Below, piece by piece: positions 63,736 through 64,000 of a stretch of DNA of 64,000 nt; the first letter of the stretch is position 1, and each line of letters begins with the position of its first letter. The DNA lies in NCBI RefSeq assembly GCF_005117025.1, contig NZ_SWCO01000005.1, positions 1 to 64,000 on the forward strand, in the 5' to 3' direction. This stretch comes from Alteromonas portus. GTDB taxonomy: Bacteria; Pseudomonadota; Gammaproteobacteria; Enterobacterales; Alteromonadaceae. The position numbers were made by a program, and so were the translations under genes. The notes below the pieces were generated by a model. The model searched no databases, had not been told where the DNA came from, and saw nothing but the letters and a program-made list of their open reading frames with translations.

Positions 63736-64000
63736 ATGGTCTATGAGTACATTGTCATTGCTGGTTATTTTGCACTGATTCTGGGTATTGGCTTTGCGTT
63801 TAAATCGTTAGCGAAAAACTCAACCAGTGACTATTTTCGCGGTGGTGGCCGCATGCTTTGGTGGATGGTTGGCTCAACCGCATTTATGGCGCAATTCTCT
63901 GCCTGGACATTTACCGGGGCTGCAGGAAAAGCTTTTTCAGATGGATTTTCTATAAGTCTGGTGTTTTTTGCCAATACCTTTGCCTATTTTTGCGGGTGGC
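63736..64000 (+). CDS. Sodium:solute symporter family protein (partial, N-terminal)
   Basis: The gene runs off the right edge, with 88 codons present. AGGAGG lies five bases before the ATG, directly after the oxidoreductase stop, so it belongs to the same operon. The N terminus has a hydrophobic helix (YIVIAGYFALILGIGFAFKS) followed by SDYFRGGGRMLWWMVGSTAF and FSAWTFTGAAGKAFSDG, the typical start of sodium:solute symporters. It would import the sugar acid or sugar used by the operon. Confidence 0.85.
   Translation, partial: MVYEYIVIAGYFALILGIGFAFKSLAKNSTSDYFRGGGRMLWWMVGSTAFMAQFSAWTFTGAAGKAFSDGFSISLVFFANTFAYFCGW

Overview
The window reads as chromosome of a marine gammaproteobacterium of the Alteromonadales, most likely Alteromonas or a close relative. 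This is judged from the whole gene set: a periplasmic-type catalase-peroxidase, a PL6 alginate lyase with KDG kinase and KDPG aldolase, a curli operon, a large TonB-dependent receptor, soluble chemoreceptors and a BCCT osmolyte transporter. No database was searched. It opens with the 3' end of a 23S rRNA gene, a 5S rRNA and the terminator of that rrn operon. No prophage, integrase, intact insertion sequence, CRISPR array or tRNA was seen. The only mobile-element trace is a small repeat-bounded relic just after the rrn operon.

Layout. 1-1.04 kb: end of the rrn operon, then the relic. 1.05-7.7 kb: acyl-CoA synthetase, secreted EF-hand protein, DNA polymerase II, metallo-beta-lactamase-fold hydrolase. 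7.8-10.1 kb: a three-gene signalling operon (CheY-like regulator, CheC-like phosphatase, PAS histidine kinase). 10.3-16.4 kb: Tat-exported aminotransferase, TauE/SafE exporter and TonB-dependent receptor, with a divergent LysR regulator. 16.5-19.4 kb: endonuclease-family protein overlapping a phospholipase D-VTT fusion. 19.6-26.9 kb: PAS chemoreceptor, beta-barrel protein, KatG, one unrecognised gene and an MscS channel. 27.3-32.6 kb: alginate module with a GntR regulator, an apparent operator-controlled small transcript, PL6 lyase, KdgK and KDPG aldolase. 33-37 kb: DEAD-box helicase, thioredoxin-like lipoprotein, FAH-fold hydratase and SDR. 37.4-42.3 kb: MASE1 kinase with NarL-type regulator, and a secreted subtilase. 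42.8-47.1 kb: curli genes csgB, csgA, csgE, csgF, csgG and a convergent CsgD-like regulator. 47.4-53 kb: D-lactate dehydrogenase, BCCT transporter, and a secreted metalloprotease preceded by a separate propeptide-like gene. 53.6-56.9 kb: mmsB and mmsA with a divergent LysR. 57.2-60.1 kb: BdlA-like chemoreceptor and a beta-propeller protein. 60.1-64 kb: LacI regulator divergent from mannonate dehydratase, a Gfo/Idh/MocA oxidoreductase and a sodium:solute symporter cut by the window end.

How the parts fit. The two sugar-acid modules meet at 2-keto-3-deoxy-D-gluconate (KDG). Alginate lysis gives DEH, which is reduced to KDG elsewhere, possibly by the SDR at 36.3 kb. Mannonate dehydratase at 61.3 kb would make KDG directly. 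KdgK and the aldolase at 31-32.6 kb then yield pyruvate and glyceraldehyde-3-phosphate. Curli, secreted proteases, the subtilase and the BdlA-like receptor fit a surface-attached, particle-degrading life.

Most worth following up: the small transcript with an 18-codon reading frame at 27.3-27.5 kb, the propeptide/protease gene pair at 51.5-53.0 kb, the Tat-exported aminotransferase cluster, the unusually long major curlin, and the RR-CheC-kinase operon.
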